64,000 nt of DNA. Source: Devosia sp. XK-2. GTDB taxonomy: Bacteria; Pseudomonadota; Alphaproteobacteria; Rhizobiales; Devosiaceae. The notes below the pieces were generated by a model. The model worked only from the letters and a program-made list of their open reading frames with translations, had not been told where the DNA came from and made no database searches. Below are positions 44,484-54,957 of the stretch, piece after piece. The translations under genes were made by a program, and so were the position numbers. The stretch's first letter is position 1. Each line of letters begins with the position of its first letter. Where the stretch lies: the NCBI RefSeq assembly GCF_037113415.1, contig NZ_CP146608.1, positions 392,501 to 456,500 on the forward strand, given 5' to 3'.

Positions 44484-45492
44484 ACCTCTTCTCACCATCA
44501 AGGACATGTCCATTGTCTTCTCCTCTCCGGACGAAGCCGATATCGAGGCCGTGCGCCAGGTCGATCTAACGCTGACGCCCGGCAAGACGCTCGCCCTGGT
44601 CGGCGAAAGCGGCTGCGGCAAGTCCGTCACCGCCCGCGCCGTGCTGCGTCTGCTCGACAGGAACGCGAAAATCCCGAGCGGCGAAATTCTGTTCGACACG
44701 GGCAGAGGGGCCGTCGATATCGCCGGGCTCAAACCGGATAGTCTGGCCATGCGTTCCATTCGTGGCGCCGAGATTTCCATGATCTTCCAGGAGCCCATGA
44801 CCTCGCTGTCGCCGGTGCACACAATCGGCGACCAGATCGACGAGATCATCATCCTGCATGATGGCCTCTCGCCCAAACAGGCGCGCGAACGCACCGTGTC
44901 ATTGCTCGATCAGGTCGGGGTGCCCGGCGCCCGCGACCGCGCCAATGCCTATCCCTTCGAGCTGTCAGGCGGGCTGCGCCAACGCGCCATGATCGCCATG
45001 GCCCTGGCCTGTACGCCCAAACTGCTCATTGCCGACGAGCCCACCACCGCGCTCGACGTCACCACCCAGGCCCAGATTCTCGACCTGCTGCGGCAGCTCC
45101 AGGACGATTTCGGCATGGCCATACTGTTCATCACCCACGATCTGGGAGTGGTGGCTGAGATTGCCGACGAAATCGCCGTCATGTATCTGGGCGACGTGGT
45201 CGAGCAGGGGGACGTCTATGAGGTCTTCCGCGCCCCCAAACATCCCTATACCCAGGCGCTGATGAATTCGGTGCCGCGCCTCATGCGCAAGGCCGAACGG
45301 GAACGCCTCTCGCCTATCAAGGGCACCGTGCCCTCGCCCAAGGACCGGCCCCAGGGCTGCGCCTTTACCAGCCGTTGTCCCTACGCATTCGAACCCTGCG
45401 CCAGCCAACGCCCTGAGCGGACTATGGTCAGCGCAGGGCATGTCGCGCGCTGCCATCTGCTCACCACGCAAAAGGCGGAGGTTCCCGCATGA
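44455..45492 (+). CDS. ABC transporter ATP-binding protein, DppD/OppD type
   Basis: About 345 residues. Walker [15 protein letters not shown], signature LSGGLRQR, Walker [14 protein letters not shown] and the C-terminal oligopeptide-type Cys motif ([14 protein letters not shown]) for an iron-sulfur or structural site. GTG 44455 follows GGAGA and lies in the previous gene; ATG 44473 is an alternative and gives the same domain. Couples ATP hydrolysis to import with the next gene product. Confidence 0.92.
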   Translation: MTPLIPMVDKPLLTIKDMSIVFSSPDEADIEAVRQVDLTLTPGKTLALVGESGCGKSVTARAVLRLLDRNAKIPSGEILFDTGRGAVDIAGLKPDSLAMRSIRGAEISMIFQEPMTSLSPVHTIGDQIDEIIILHDGLSPKQARERTVSLLDQVGVPGARDRANAYPFELSGGLRQRAMIAMALACTPKLLIADEPTTALDVTTQAQILDLLRQLQDDFGMAILFITHDLGVVAEIADEIAVMYLGDVVEQGDVYEVFRAPKHPYTQALMNSVPRLMRKAERERLSPIKGTVPSPKDRPQGCAFTSRCPYAFEPCASQRPERTMVSAGHVARCHLLTTQKAEVPA

Positions 45493-46520
45493 CCACTTTG
45501 CTTTCAGTCGAAAATCTCTCCAAAGTCTTCCATCTCGGTGGCGGCCCGCTTCGGCCAGGCCGTGAGCTGGTGGCTCTCAACGACATCAATCTTACGGTCG
45601 AAGCGGGCGAAACACTCGCCATTGTGGGCGAAAGCGGCTGCGGCAAGACCACTCTGGGTCGCTGTATCATCAAGGCGCAGCCGGTGAGCGCGGGGCATGT
45701 CTTCTACCATCCTGCCAAGGGTGGCCATGTCGATCTGACCACGCTCGGCAAGCGGGAGATAAAGCCCTATCGCCGCGACATCCGCATGATCTTCCAGGAC
45801 CCGATGAGCTCGCTCAATCCGAACATGCGGGTCTTCGACATCGTTGCCGAGCCGCTGCGGGTGCATAGGCTCATGCGTGGCAAGGAACTCGAAGCGCGGG
45901 TCTATGAGACCCTGGCCAAGGTCGGCATAGCGCCCGACGCGGCCGGGCGCTATCCGCATGCCTTTTCCGGCGGCCAGCGCCAGCGCATCGGCATCGCCCG
46001 CGCCCTGGTACTCGACCCGAAACTGGTCATTGCCGACGAGGCCGTCTCGGCGCTCGATGTCTCCATCCAGGCGCAGGTTCTCAATCTGCTCGATGATCTC
46101 AAGGCGGAGTTCGGCCTCACCTATATTTTCATCAGCCACGACCTGGGCGTAGTGAACTACATCGCCGACCGGGTGGTGGTCATGTATCTGGGCCATGTGG
46201 TGGAAAACGCGCCCACCGAAATGCTCTTTGAGCGGCCCCGCCACCCCTATACCGAAATGCTGCTCGAGGCCCTGCCTATCGCCGACCCCAGGCGGCGCAA
46301 GGGGCGGCGAACCGAACTCAAGGGCGAAATCCCTTATCTCGGCAATCGCCCCAAGGGCTGTCCGTTCCATACCCGCTGCAAGCACGTTCAGGATCGCTGC
46401 CGCAGCGAAAAGCCGGCGCTTCGCCCCGTCAATGGCACCGCGCAGATGGCGGCCTGCCACTTTGCCGAAACACTCGAACTCACCGGCGCCTATGACGCGC
46501 CGCAAAAGGCTATTGCTTGA
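45489..46520 (+). CDS. ABC transporter ATP-binding protein, DppF/OppF type
   Basis: 343 residues. Walker A GESGCGKTTLGRC, Q-loop region MIFQDPMSSLNPNM, signature FSGGQRQRIG, Walker B KLVIADEAVSALD, and the C-terminal HTRCKHVQDRCRSEKP motif. Second ATPase of the heterodimeric pair. Overlaps the first by 4 bp; its stop is one base from the next start, so it is coupled to the DUF2264 gene. Confidence 0.93.
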   Translation: MTTLLSVENLSKVFHLGGGPLRPGRELVALNDINLTVEAGETLAIVGESGCGKTTLGRCIIKAQPVSAGHVFYHPAKGGHVDLTTLGKREIKPYRRDIRMIFQDPMSSLNPNMRVFDIVAEPLRVHRLMRGKELEARVYETLAKVGIAPDAAGRYPHAFSGGQRQRIGIARALVLDPKLVIADEAVSALDVSIQAQVLNLLDDLKAEFGLTYIFISHDLGVVNYIADRVVVMYLGHVVENAPTEMLFERPRHPYTEMLLEALPIADPRRRKGRRTELKGEIPYLGNRPKGCPFHTRCKHVQDRCRSEKPALRPVNGTAQMAACHFAETLELTGAYDAPQKAIA

Positions 46521-46521
46521 A

Positions 46522-48375
46522 ATGATCTATAATCCGGCGACCGCCAATCCGCTCTTTGGCAATCCGCTTCGGTCCCGCGCCGATGTCGAAAAGGGCCTGC
46601 GCGATCTTTTCGATCCGCTCTTGCCCTATTTCTCCGAGGGCGGCGCCCGTGTGCGCCTCGATGGGGCAGGGGCCCATTTCGACCGCGCCGCGGCCGACCT
46701 CGAAGGCTTTGCGCGTCCGCTCTGGGGCCTGACGCCACTGGCCGCAGGTGGCGGCGACTTTGCGCATTGGGAGCTCTATCGTCAGGGCCTTGCCAATGGC
46801 ACCGATCCGGACCATCCCGAATATTGGGGCCAGGTCAATTCCACCGATCAGCGCATGGTCGAACTGGCGGCCATCGGTTTCACCATGCGCATGGTGCCGC
46901 ACCTGGTTTGGGAGCCGTTGCCGCAAAGGGCCAAGGACAATCTGGCGGCCTATCTCAAGCATGCACGCAAGCATGACTATGCCGACAACAATTGGAAATT
47001 CTTCCGTGTCCTGGTCGATCTGGGCCTTGAGGAATGCGGGGTCGACTTCGACCGCTCGCTGACCGAGACATACCTCGAAGAGCTCGATGGCTTCTACCTC
47101 GGCGAAGGCTGGTATCGGGATGGCAATGTGCGCCGCATTGACCACTACATTCCCTTCGCCATGCATTTTTATGGCCTGATCTACGCCAAGCTTGCCCGTG
47201 GCGACGACAAGCGCGTCGCCGCCTATAAGGAACGGGCGCAGCTCTTCGCTCAAGATATCCAGCATTGGTTCGACGAGGATGGCGGTACGCTAGTCTTCGG
47301 GCGGAGCCTGACCTATCGCTTTGCCTGTGGCGGCTTCTGGGGGGCGCTGGCCTTTGCTGATCTCGAAGCCCTGCCCTGGGGCAAGATCAAGGGCCACTTC
47401 ATGCGTCATCTGCGCTGGTGGGCCGATAAGCCTATCGCCCATGGCAATGGCGTGCTCTCCATCGGCTATGGCTATCCCAATCTCTTCATGTCCGAGAGCT
47501 ATAATTCGGCCGGCTCGCCCTATTGGGCCCTCAAGGCCTTTCTGCCGCTGGCCCTGCCGGCTGATCATCCCTTCTGGACCGCAGAGGAGGAAGCGGCCGG
47601 CTTTGACCACAAGCCGATACCGCTGAAGCACCCCGGCATGGTCATGCAGCATTCCCCCGGCAATGTTGTCGCGCTCTCATCGGGTCAGCAGAACTGGCAG
47701 ATGCGGCATGGCGCCGAGAAATACGCCAAATTCGTCTATTCGAGCCGCTATGGCTTTTCGGTGGAAGCCGATGAACGGGCCTATCATTCCGGGGCCTTCG
47801 ACGGTGCCTTGGCCCTCAGCGACGATGGCCGCCACTATCGCGTGCGCGAAACCAACGAGGTCGCCCGGATCGCCGAAAATTGCCTGTTTGCGCGGTGGAA
47901 ACCCTGGAACGATGTGACCGTCGAAACCTGGCTGGTTCCGGCCCATCACTGGCATGTCCGGGTCCACCGCATCACGACGCCCCGCGCCCTGCATGGCACC
48001 GAGGGAGGCTTTGCCATCGGTCGCGCTGACCTTAACGCCGACGATTATCTCGACGAGAAGGGCAGGGCGGTGGCGCGCTCGAAAACCGATCTCAGCGCCA
48101 TTCTCGATCTCGCCGGCCAGCGGGATGGCCAGGCCTTCCGCGCCTTGCCCAATACCAATCTCATCGCCTCCAAAACCATCGTGCCGCAATTGCGCGGCGA
48201 TATCGCGGTGGGAACCACTGTGCTGGTCACCGCGGCCATGGCCCTGCCGGCCGGGCCGGAGGCCGAAAATGCGCTGGTCAATCCTCCACACGCGCCCGAC
48301 CTCGCGGCGCTGGAGGCGCTGTTTGAACGCGAAGGCGTGGATGTCAGCGCCATTCTGGTGCCGGAGCGCTTCTGA
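46522..48375 (+). CDS. DUF2264 domain protein
   Basis: 617 residues. The N-terminal half (about 1-390) is the DUF2264 alpha-toroid with GFARPLWGLTPLAAGGGDFA, 'GWYRDGNVRRIDHYIPFAMH', FACGGFWGALAF and NSAGSPYWALKAFLPLA; the C-terminal half is a beta-rich domain. Family members occur in rhamnogalacturonan/pectin and other uronate-sugar gene sets; their activity is not well settled. Position between the importer and a dehydrogenase suggests hydrolysis or lysis of the imported oligosaccharide. ATG 46522; the longer frame to 46195 lies inside the ATPase gene and was rejected. Confidence 0.85.
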   Translation: MIYNPATANPLFGNPLRSRADVEKGLRDLFDPLLPYFSEGGARVRLDGAGAHFDRAAADLEGFARPLWGLTPLAAGGGDFAHWELYRQGLANGTDPDHPEYWGQVNSTDQRMVELAAIGFTMRMVPHLVWEPLPQRAKDNLAAYLKHARKHDYADNNWKFFRVLVDLGLEECGVDFDRSLTETYLEELDGFYLGEGWYRDGNVRRIDHYIPFAMHFYGLIYAKLARGDDKRVAAYKERAQLFAQDIQHWFDEDGGTLVFGRSLTYRFACGGFWGALAFADLEALPWGKIKGHFMRHLRWWADKPIAHGNGVLSIGYGYPNLFMSESYNSAGSPYWALKAFLPLALPADHPFWTAEEEAAGFDHKPIPLKHPGMVMQHSPGNVVALSSGQQNWQMRHGAEKYAKFVYSSRYGFSVEADERAYHSGAFDGALALSDDGRHYRVRETNEVARIAENCLFARWKPWNDVTVETWLVPAHHWHVRVHRITTPRALHGTEGGFAIGRADLNADDYLDEKGRAVARSKTDLSAILDLAGQRDGQAFRALPNTNLIASKTIVPQLRGDIAVGTTVLVTAAMALPAGPEAENALVNPPHAPDLAALEALFEREGVDVSAILVPERF

Positions 48376-49382
48376 TGCCGCCAAACCTCGTCTTTGCCTT
48401 CGACCCGAACAAGACCCGGCACGTCTTCGATGAGGAGATGTTGAACAGGCTCGGCCGCACCTGCAACATCCTTGCCGCGGAGCCGCTCAGTAGTTTTTCG
48501 ACGCCCGAAGCACGCCGGCTCCTGGCTCTGGCCGACATTCTGGTTACCGGCTGGGGGTGTCCGGTGCTGACCCCCGATGTGCTGCGCGCCGCCCCCTCGC
48601 TCAAGCTGATTGCCCATGCGGCCGGGACGGTCAAATACACCATCGATCCCAGCGCCTATGCCAGCGGCATTCGTGTCACCCATGCCGCCGAAGCCAATGC
48701 GGTCCCGGTTGCCGAATTCACCCTTGCGGCCATCCTGTTCGCCAATAAGCGGGTCTTCGAGTTGCGCGATCTCTACCGCGCCGACCCCACGCGCCGTACC
48801 AGCTACCGGCTCATGGATGATCCCATTGGCAATTTTCGTCGCACGGTGGGGCTTGTGGGCGCCTCGCGTATCGGGCGCAAGGTGGCGGCCATGCTCGCCG
48901 GTTTCGATCTCAACGTCCTGCTTTACGATCCTTTCGTGCAGGCGGACGACCCCATTGCCATGCAGGCCGAACTGGTCGATCTCGATGGGCTGATGGCGCG
49001 ATCCGACGTGGTGTCCATCCACGCTCCCTCGCTGCCCTCGACCCGGGGCATGATCGGTGCGCGTCAGTTGAAGCTGATGCGCGACGGCGCCGCCTTCATC
49101 AACACTGCGCGTGGCGCATTGATCGACGAGGTGGCTCTTTTGGCAGAGTTGCAGACCGGCCGCATCCAGGGGATCATCGATGTCACCGATCCCGAAGTGC
49201 CCGACACCGATTCCCCCTTCTTCTCGCTGCCCAATGTTTTCCTCACCCCCCACATTGCCGGTGCCATAGGCACCGAGCGGGCGCGCCTGGGCCTGATGGC
49301 AGTTGAGGAAGTCGAACGCTTCGTGCGCGGCGAATCCATGCTCTATGAAATCGAACCCGAACTGCTTGAACGGCTGGCCTGA
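48375..49382 (+). CDS. D-isomer-specific 2-hydroxyacid dehydrogenase family protein
   Basis: 335 residues, NAD(P)-dependent. The Rossmann fold carries [16 protein letters not shown]; the catalytic trio is read as Arg in [10 protein letters not shown], Glu in DVTDPEVPD and His in LTPHIAGA. The usual spacing is kept. It may oxidise or reduce a sugar-acid intermediate of this locus. The ATG overlaps the previous stop by one base, so it belongs to the same unit. Confidence 0.9.
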   Translation: MPPNLVFAFDPNKTRHVFDEEMLNRLGRTCNILAAEPLSSFSTPEARRLLALADILVTGWGCPVLTPDVLRAAPSLKLIAHAAGTVKYTIDPSAYASGIRVTHAAEANAVPVAEFTLAAILFANKRVFELRDLYRADPTRRTSYRLMDDPIGNFRRTVGLVGASRIGRKVAAMLAGFDLNVLLYDPFVQADDPIAMQAELVDLDGLMARSDVVSIHAPSLPSTRGMIGARQLKLMRDGAAFINTARGALIDEVALLAELQTGRIQGIIDVTDPEVPDTDSPFFSLPNVFLTPHIAGAIGTERARLGLMAVEEVERFVRGESMLYEIEPELLERLA

Positions 49383-49384
49383 TC

Positions 49385-51028
49385 ATGGACAATCCTTCAT
49401 TGCCGCAATCGGTCGCTGACGAGACCTGGCACCAATCCCGGCTGCAATTCCTCACTTGGGATCGCAGACCGGAGGATATCGACAGTCCCGAGCACCGCGC
49501 CCGGCAGGCCGAGCTTATCGATCGGGCGGGAGCCAGCTTTCATCCCACCGCTTATGTGGCGGCGGACGCGGCCATTTTCACCACCAGCTTGGTTATGGGT
49601 GAGCAAAGCTGGATTGCCGGTCACGCCCTGGTGCGCGGCGAAGTCGTCTTCGGCGCCCATTGCACCATCAATCCCTATGCGATGATTTCGGGCAAGGTCA
49701 GCTGTGGCGATGGTGTGCGCATCGCCAGCCATGTGTCCCTGGTTGGTTTCAATCATGGCTTTGATGACCGCGACCAGCCAATCTATCGGCAAAAGCACGA
49801 ATTTCTTGGTATCACCATTGAGGACGACGTGTGGGTCGGCGCCAATGCCGTTGTCGTCGATGGCGTCACCATCGGTCGTGGCGCCGTGATCGCCGCCGGT
49901 GCCGTCGTCAGCAAAGATGTGCCCCCTATGGCCATTGTCGGCGGTGTGCCGGCAAAGGTGCTGCGCTATCGCGGCCAGGGACGAAGCCATGAGACCCATG
50001 GCCAGCTCCAGGCGCTCGGCCAACGGGCTGCCTCGCAATACCAGGACATTTTGCGCCGCAATATGGTCGATGGCGACTATCTCTCGCGCGAAAATCATGG
50101 CGCCGCGCGTATGAGCATGCGTCATCTCTGCGATGCCATCGAAATAGCCGCTGGCTTTGACAACCTGCCCGACGGTCTGGACACGGCCGCTGCCATTGCC
50201 CGCCTGCAGGCTGTGCAGGACCCGCGGACGGGCCTGTTCCCCGATCCCTATCAACCGCCAAGGCCCGGCATACCGATGCGCCGGGACGGGCTGGCGCTCT
50301 ATAATGTTCTGGCCGTTGGTTATGCGCTCGAGGTTCTGGGCAGCCAGCCGGCGCACCCCATTGGGGCCGTCGAGCTTTCCGCCCCCGACCTCTGCCAATG
50401 GCTCGAAAGCCTCACCTGGCGCGAGCGCGCCTGGGCGGCGGGCGCCGATGTCGATACCATCGGCACTGCGCTCTATTTCAATGCCCGTTATTTCGGCACC
50501 GGCCATGCCCGCCAAACCCTGTTCGGCTGGCTGGCGCTCAACCAGGATCGCGGCTCGGGCCTATGGGGCGCGCCGACGGGAGACCAGGGCCTGCTGCAGC
50601 CGGTCAACGGCTTCTACCGGCTGACGCGCGGCACCTATGCCCAGTTCGGCATTGCCGTGCCCAACCCGGAACGAGCCATCGACAGCGTATTGCTCAATCA
50701 TCGTAATTATGGCGGTTTCACCGGCCCGACCTATACGGCCTGCAACCTGCTCGACACCATCCACCCGCTGCTGTTTTGCCTCGGCCAGACCGATCATCGC
50801 CGCGCCGAAGCCGAAGAAATCGCCAGGTCGGTCATTGCCCGCGCTGGCGAGCGCTGGATCGATGGGGAAGGCTTTGCCTTTGCCGACGGGCAGGCGCCGG
50901 GTCTTCAGGGCACCGAAATGTGGCTCTCGGTCGTGCATCTGGCGGCCAAATTGCTGGGCGAGGAGGACGCCTTCTCCTTCGTCCCCAAAGGCGTGCATCG
51001 CACCCAGGCAGTGGGACTGGGCCTATGA
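49385..51028 (+). CDS. fusion of a hexapeptide acetyltransferase and an alpha/alpha-toroid domain
   Basis: 547 residues. Residues about 50-205 form a left-handed beta-helix acetyltransferase ([32 protein letters not shown] with the probable catalytic His, '[20 protein letters not shown]', [12 protein letters not shown]). The second part (about 240-547) is helical with repeated Trp/Gly-rich motifs ([46 protein letters not shown]), resembling toroid folds of glycosidases or prenyltransferase-like proteins. No such pairing is known to me. In this locus it may acetylate or deacetylate-and-sense the imported sugar. Gap of 2 bp upstream, 4 bp overlap downstream. Confidence 0.75.
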   Translation: MDNPSLPQSVADETWHQSRLQFLTWDRRPEDIDSPEHRARQAELIDRAGASFHPTAYVAADAAIFTTSLVMGEQSWIAGHALVRGEVVFGAHCTINPYAMISGKVSCGDGVRIASHVSLVGFNHGFDDRDQPIYRQKHEFLGITIEDDVWVGANAVVVDGVTIGRGAVIAAGAVVSKDVPPMAIVGGVPAKVLRYRGQGRSHETHGQLQALGQRAASQYQDILRRNMVDGDYLSRENHGAARMSMRHLCDAIEIAAGFDNLPDGLDTAAAIARLQAVQDPRTGLFPDPYQPPRPGIPMRRDGLALYNVLAVGYALEVLGSQPAHPIGAVELSAPDLCQWLESLTWRERAWAAGADVDTIGTALYFNARYFGTGHARQTLFGWLALNQDRGSGLWGAPTGDQGLLQPVNGFYRLTRGTYAQFGIAVPNPERAIDSVLLNHRNYGGFTGPTYTACNLLDTIHPLLFCLGQTDHRRAEAEEIARSVIARAGERWIDGEGFAFADGQAPGLQGTEMWLSVVHLAAKLLGEEDAFSFVPKGVHRTQAVGLGL

Positions 51029-51669
51029 CCAAAAAAGCCCTCATCGTCTGGGGTGGCATGGAATTGCATACGCCGGAGCGCGGCGCCCATGTCGTGCGGG
51101 ATCTTCTCGAGCAAGAGGGGTTTGCGGTCACCGTAACCCCCGACTATGACGCGCTGGGCGCCGAGGATGTCGGCACAAATGATCTCATCGTCCCGGTCAT
51201 TACCGATGGCACCCTGGCCCCGGAGAAGATGAACAACCTGATTGCCGCCATTCGCGCCGGTACGGGCCTTGCCGGCTATCATATGGGCCTGGCAACCACC
51301 TTCCGCGCCAGCGTGCCGTTCCGCTACGCGGCCAGCGTCTACTGGGTACAGCATCCGGGCAACATCATGCCCTACAAGGTTGATGTCACCCAGCCCGACC
51401 ATCCGATCATGGACGGGATCGAGAGCTTCGAGCACACCTCGGAACAATATTATCTCAACTATGATCCGGCCGTCGAAGTGCTCGCGACGACGACCTTTTC
51501 CGGCGAGCATCACCCCTGGCGCAAGAATGTGGTCATGCCGGTGGTCTTCACCACCACGCACGATAAGGGGCGGGTATTCTATTCTTCGCTCGGCCACACG
51601 GCCGATGAGCTGGAAATTCCGCAGGTGCGGACCATCCTCAAGCGCGGCTTGCTCTGGGCCGCGCGATAG
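51025..51669 (+). CDS. ThuA-domain protein
   Basis: 214 residues of the ThuA (trehalose utilisation) type, a class I glutamine-amidotransferase-like fold. The start ([22 protein letters not shown]) and '[16 protein letters not shown]', [20 protein letters not shown] and [20 protein letters not shown] motifs match the family. Members act on disaccharides, often together with oxidoreductases that make keto sugars; exact chemistry is unknown. ATG overlaps the previous stop (ATGA). Last gene of this operon; the next gene converges. Confidence 0.87.
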   Translation: MTKKALIVWGGMELHTPERGAHVVRDLLEQEGFAVTVTPDYDALGAEDVGTNDLIVPVITDGTLAPEKMNNLIAAIRAGTGLAGYHMGLATTFRASVPFRYAASVYWVQHPGNIMPYKVDVTQPDHPIMDGIESFEHTSEQYYLNYDPAVEVLATTTFSGEHHPWRKNVVMPVVFTTTHDKGRVFYSSLGHTADELEIPQVRTILKRGLLWAAR

Positions 51670-52392
51670 TCACTGCTGTTGCTGCTCCTCGGCCTGCCGC
51701 CGCAGCACTTCGGACTCAGGCAGGGCATTGGCATATTTCAGCTCCCGATTGGCGCGCGCCCAGAAGGCGGGATGCACCTTGTCGAGCAGAGCCGGGTCGC
51801 TTGCCCTCAGGCCCAGATCAAGAGCGGTAGGGTCGTAGAGGTAAAGAATGGCATTCTGTCGATACCATGCCGGCACGTCCTCATCGGCCCAAATCTGAGG
51901 CCGCACCACGTCATAAGGCTTGAGCCCATATACGGCGAACTGCCCGGCCCAGTAGCTCTGCCACTGCTCGTTGACATGCCCCACGCCGCCCTGGCCAGGG
52001 ATGGCCGCGCTGAACAGGACGGCTGGCGCCATCGCCACCAGATCGGCGACAAAGCCTGCCGCCCTCCCCGGCGAGAGATGTTCGGCCACTTCGAGTGAGA
52101 GCACCAGATCCGCCTTTGGGCCGACAAAGGCCTGTTCCAGGTCTCGCGGCTCGAAGTCGATCCGCGGATCGTCCAGCATATCGGGCCGAACCCAGTCGCC
52201 CTCTATGCCGAAAGCGCTCATGGCGCCCATTTCCAGCGCTGCGGCGAGGAACGTTCCAGTGCCACAGCCGACATCGGCAATATGCCGGCGGGGCAGCCCT
52301 GCCGGCAGCGCGGCCAAAATGCGCCTGGCGGCATGCAGTGTGTGGTTGCGGCGCTCGGCATAAAAAGCGGCGGGATAGAGGCGGGTGGTCAT
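51670..52392 (-). CDS. class I SAM-dependent methyltransferase
   Basis: 240 residues. The SAM-binding loop HIADVGCGTGTFLAAALEMG (motif I), an acidic 'FGIEGDWV' end of strand 2 and LVLSLEVAEHLSPGRA motif are visible. The C-terminus is Gln/Glu rich. Substrate unknown. Convergent with the ThuA gene (stop codons adjacent) and divergent from the second LacI gene; no functional link is evident. Confidence 0.85.
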   Translation of the reverse strand: MTTRLYPAAFYAERRNHTLHAARRILAALPAGLPRRHIADVGCGTGTFLAAALEMGAMSAFGIEGDWVRPDMLDDPRIDFEPRDLEQAFVGPKADLVLSLEVAEHLSPGRAAGFVADLVAMAPAVLFSAAIPGQGGVGHVNEQWQSYWAGQFAVYGLKPYDVVRPQIWADEDVPAWYRQNAILYLYDPTALDLGLRASDPALLDKVHPAFWARANRELKYANALPESEVLRRQAEEQQQQ

Positions 52393-52575
52393 GTCGGTTC
52401 CGGCTTTTCCGTTTGCGCAATGCTACAGCGCCGCGCGCCAAAAGCCCATAAATGAACAAACATGCTCGTACCCGCCGCGGCGTTGGCAGCGACCTGGTGA
52501 TTGCCGCTGACCCTCGAGTGGGCGGCGCAGCAAATGCATTGACCCGGTCACGGGCCCGGCGCTAGCGTGCCGGCC

Positions 52576-53568
52576 ATGGTCACGATCAAAGAAATTGCCG
52601 CAACGGTCGGTGTCTCGAGCGCTACCGTTTCGCGCGTCCTCAACTACGATTCCACCCTGTCGATTTCCAATCGCAAGCGGCAGGCCATTATCGAAACCGC
52701 CGAAGCGCTGAACTATGCCACACCCCGCAATCGCAATCGCGCTATCCAACAGGGGTTGAGCAAGGTGGCGCTGGTGCATTTCCTGCGGCCCGAGCAGGAA
52801 CTGGTCGACCCCTATTATGTTGCCCTGCGCCTGGGTATCGAAAGCCGTTGCGCTGCGCTCCAGATCGAAACCGTGAAAGTTTATCACACCGACGCCAAAC
52901 CCGATGCGGCCCTGCTGCAAAGCGCCTCTGGTGTCATCGCCATCGGCCGCCACGATGAGGACGAGATCGAATGGCTGCGGCGCCATGCGCGGCTCTTGGT
53001 GGTGGCCGATTTCGTTGCTTTTGACGAGCAGATCGACAGTGTCCAGGCAGATTTGCGTGTCGCAATGGAGAGGCTGCTGCAGTCCCTGTCGGGTCTGGGC
53101 TATCGCCGCATGGCCTATATCGGCCTGTTCGACCGGCGTGCCCAGACCTTCGTTGAATGGATGACCAAGGCTGGCTGGTTCGATGACCGCCTTTTGCGCT
53201 CTGGCGACAAGACCGAGGAGGGCGGCTATCGGCTTGCCCGCGAGCTTCTCCAGGAAAAGCGGCCGCCCGAACTCATCATCACCTTCAACGATTCCATGGC
53301 TATCGGCGTGTACCGGGCTGCCGCCGAACTGGGACTGTCCATTCCCACCGATATCAGCATCGCCAGCTTCAACGACAATTCGGTGGCCCAGTTTCTCAAC
53401 CCGCCCCTGACCACGGTCCATCTGCCTGCCGAGGAGATTGGAGAGACCGCTGTGGAACTGCTGCTCGAACGCGCCGGTGGCCGTGAATTGGCCAAGCAGA
53501 TCAGCCTGGCATCGCGCATTGTCTGGCGCGCCAGCACGCGCTCTCGGCCTGAGGAACAGGCGCAGTAA
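52576..53568 (+). CDS. LacI-family regulator of the GH2/ABC sugar operon
   Basis: 330 residues. HTH 'TIKEIAATVGVSSATVSRVL' then NYDSTLSISNRKRQAIIETAEAL, and an effector domain ending with 'SIASFNDNSVAQFLNPPLTT'. This EbgR/GalR-like branch regulates beta-galactosidase-type genes, which fits the GH2 gene five genes on. ATG 52576; GTG 52567 is also in frame. An 18-bp palindrome lies just after the gene, upstream of the importer operon. Confidence 0.93.
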   Translation: MVTIKEIAATVGVSSATVSRVLNYDSTLSISNRKRQAIIETAEALNYATPRNRNRAIQQGLSKVALVHFLRPEQELVDPYYVALRLGIESRCAALQIETVKVYHTDAKPDAALLQSASGVIAIGRHDEDEIEWLRRHARLLVVADFVAFDEQIDSVQADLRVAMERLLQSLSGLGYRRMAYIGLFDRRAQTFVEWMTKAGWFDDRLLRSGDKTEEGGYRLARELLQEKRPPELIITFNDSMAIGVYRAAAELGLSIPTDISIASFNDNSVAQFLNPPLTTVHLPAEEIGETAVELLLERAGGRELAKQISLASRIVWRASTRSRPEEQAQ

Positions 53569-53574
53569 ATTTCC

Positions 53575-53592
53575 TCAGTAAATATTTACTGA
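53575..53592. promoter_or_regulatory. 18-bp perfect palindrome upstream of the sugar importer operon
   Basis: TCAGTAAATATTTACTGA reads the same on both strands. It lies 7 bases after the LacI-type stop codon and 79 bases before the binding-protein start, the expected place for the operator of this regulator. A/T-rich centre unlike the TTGCG sites of the other LacI gene. Confidence 0.75.
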
Positions 53593-53670
53593 AATTCTTG
53601 CGTGCCAACCAAAAGTCATATTAGTCTGTTCCCAGGGTGATGAGGAAACACCCAATTGGGAGGAAATTCA

Positions 53671-54945
53671 ATGACTCGTATGTCCACGGGCCTGAAGCGC
53701 TCGCTTGCTGTCGCACTGGCCAGCGTTTCCATGTTCAGCGTCACGGCGGCGTCCGCTGCCGAAATCCTGGTCTGGTGCTGGGATCCGAACTTCAATGGCG
53801 CAACCATGGAACAAGCCTTTGCCCGCTATCAGGCCGAACATCCCGACGACACTATCCGGGTGGAAATCTTCGACAAGGCCGCCATGGAGCAGAAGCTGCA
53901 GACCCAGCTCGCTTCCGGAACCACCGAGGGTCTGCCCGATATCGTTCTGATCGAAGATTATCGCGCCCAGAAATATCTCCTGTCATTCCCCGGCGCCTTC
54001 GAACCGCTGACCGACCAGATCGATTATTCCGCCTTTGCGCCCTATAAGGTTGCCGTCGGCACTGTCGATGGCCAGTCCTATTCGATGCCCTTCGACTCTG
54101 GCGTCACCGGCTATTTCTATCGCTCCGATCTGCTCGAAGCGGCCGGCTACACCGCCGCCGACCTCGAGGACATCACCTGGGACCGCCTGATCGAGATCGG
54201 CGTCGATATCAAGGAAAAGACCGGCGAAACCCTGTTGCCGATCGATCCGAACGATGCAGGCTGGCTGCGCATCATGATGCAGTCCGCCGGCACCTGGTAT
54301 TTCGACGAAGCCGGCAACCTGACCATTGCCGACAATCCGGCCATCAAGGCATCGCTCGAAACCTATCAGCGCCTGATGAATGCCGGCATCACCAAGCCGG
54401 TGGCCGGCTGGACCGAATATACCGGTTCCTTCACCTCGGGCGACACCATGTCGACCTTTACCGGAGTGTGGATGACGGCCACCATCAAGGCCAATCCCGA
54501 CCAGTCCGGCCAGTGGGGTGTCGCCCCCATTCCGCGGCTCGATGGCGTTGAAGGCTCGGTCAATGCCTCCAATCTGGGCGGCTCGAGCTGGTATGTCCTC
54601 TCCTCGGCGCCGCAGAAGGACCTTGCCATCGACTTCCTCAAGACAGTCTGGGGCAGCGATGTCGACTTCTACCAGGAAATCCTGGTCAATCAGGGCGCGC
54701 TCGGCTCGCTTCTGGCAGCCCGTGAAGGCGAAGCCTATCAGGCCAGCGACGAGTTCTTCGGCGGCCAGCCCGTCTGGCAGAACTTCTCCACCTGGCTCGG
54801 CGAGATCCCGGCCGTGAACTATGGCATTTTCACCGAAGAAGCCGACACCGCCGTCGTGGCTCAGCTACCGGCTCTGGTTAACGGTGGCAATGTTGACGAG
54901 ATCATCTCGGCCATCAACGCCCAGGTCAGCCAGCAGATCCAGTAA
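53671..54945 (+). CDS. sugar ABC transporter substrate-binding protein (SBP family 1)
   Basis: 424 residues. A signal peptide 'LKRSLAVALASVSMFSVTA-ASA' is cut before AEILVWCWD. Family-1 pattern: AEHPDDTIRVEIFDKAAMEQKL, LPDIVLIEDY, a Trp-rich middle (VAGWTEYTGSFTSGDTMSTF). Ligand is a mono- or oligosaccharide, likely the substrate of the GH2 enzyme. ATG 53671 follows GGGAGGAAA. A hairpin pair separates it from the permeases. Confidence 0.92.
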   Translation: MTRMSTGLKRSLAVALASVSMFSVTAASAAEILVWCWDPNFNGATMEQAFARYQAEHPDDTIRVEIFDKAAMEQKLQTQLASGTTEGLPDIVLIEDYRAQKYLLSFPGAFEPLTDQIDYSAFAPYKVAVGTVDGQSYSMPFDSGVTGYFYRSDLLEAAGYTAADLEDITWDRLIEIGVDIKEKTGETLLPIDPNDAGWLRIMMQSAGTWYFDEAGNLTIADNPAIKASLETYQRLMNAGITKPVAGWTEYTGSFTSGDTMSTFTGVWMTATIKANPDQSGQWGVAPIPRLDGVEGSVNASNLGGSSWYVLSSAPQKDLAIDFLKTVWGSDVDFYQEILVNQGALGSLLAAREGEAYQASDEFFGGQPVWQNFSTWLGEIPAVNYGIFTEEADTAVVAQLPALVNGGNVDEIISAINAQVSQQIQ

Positions 54946-54957
54946 GCAAACCGAATA

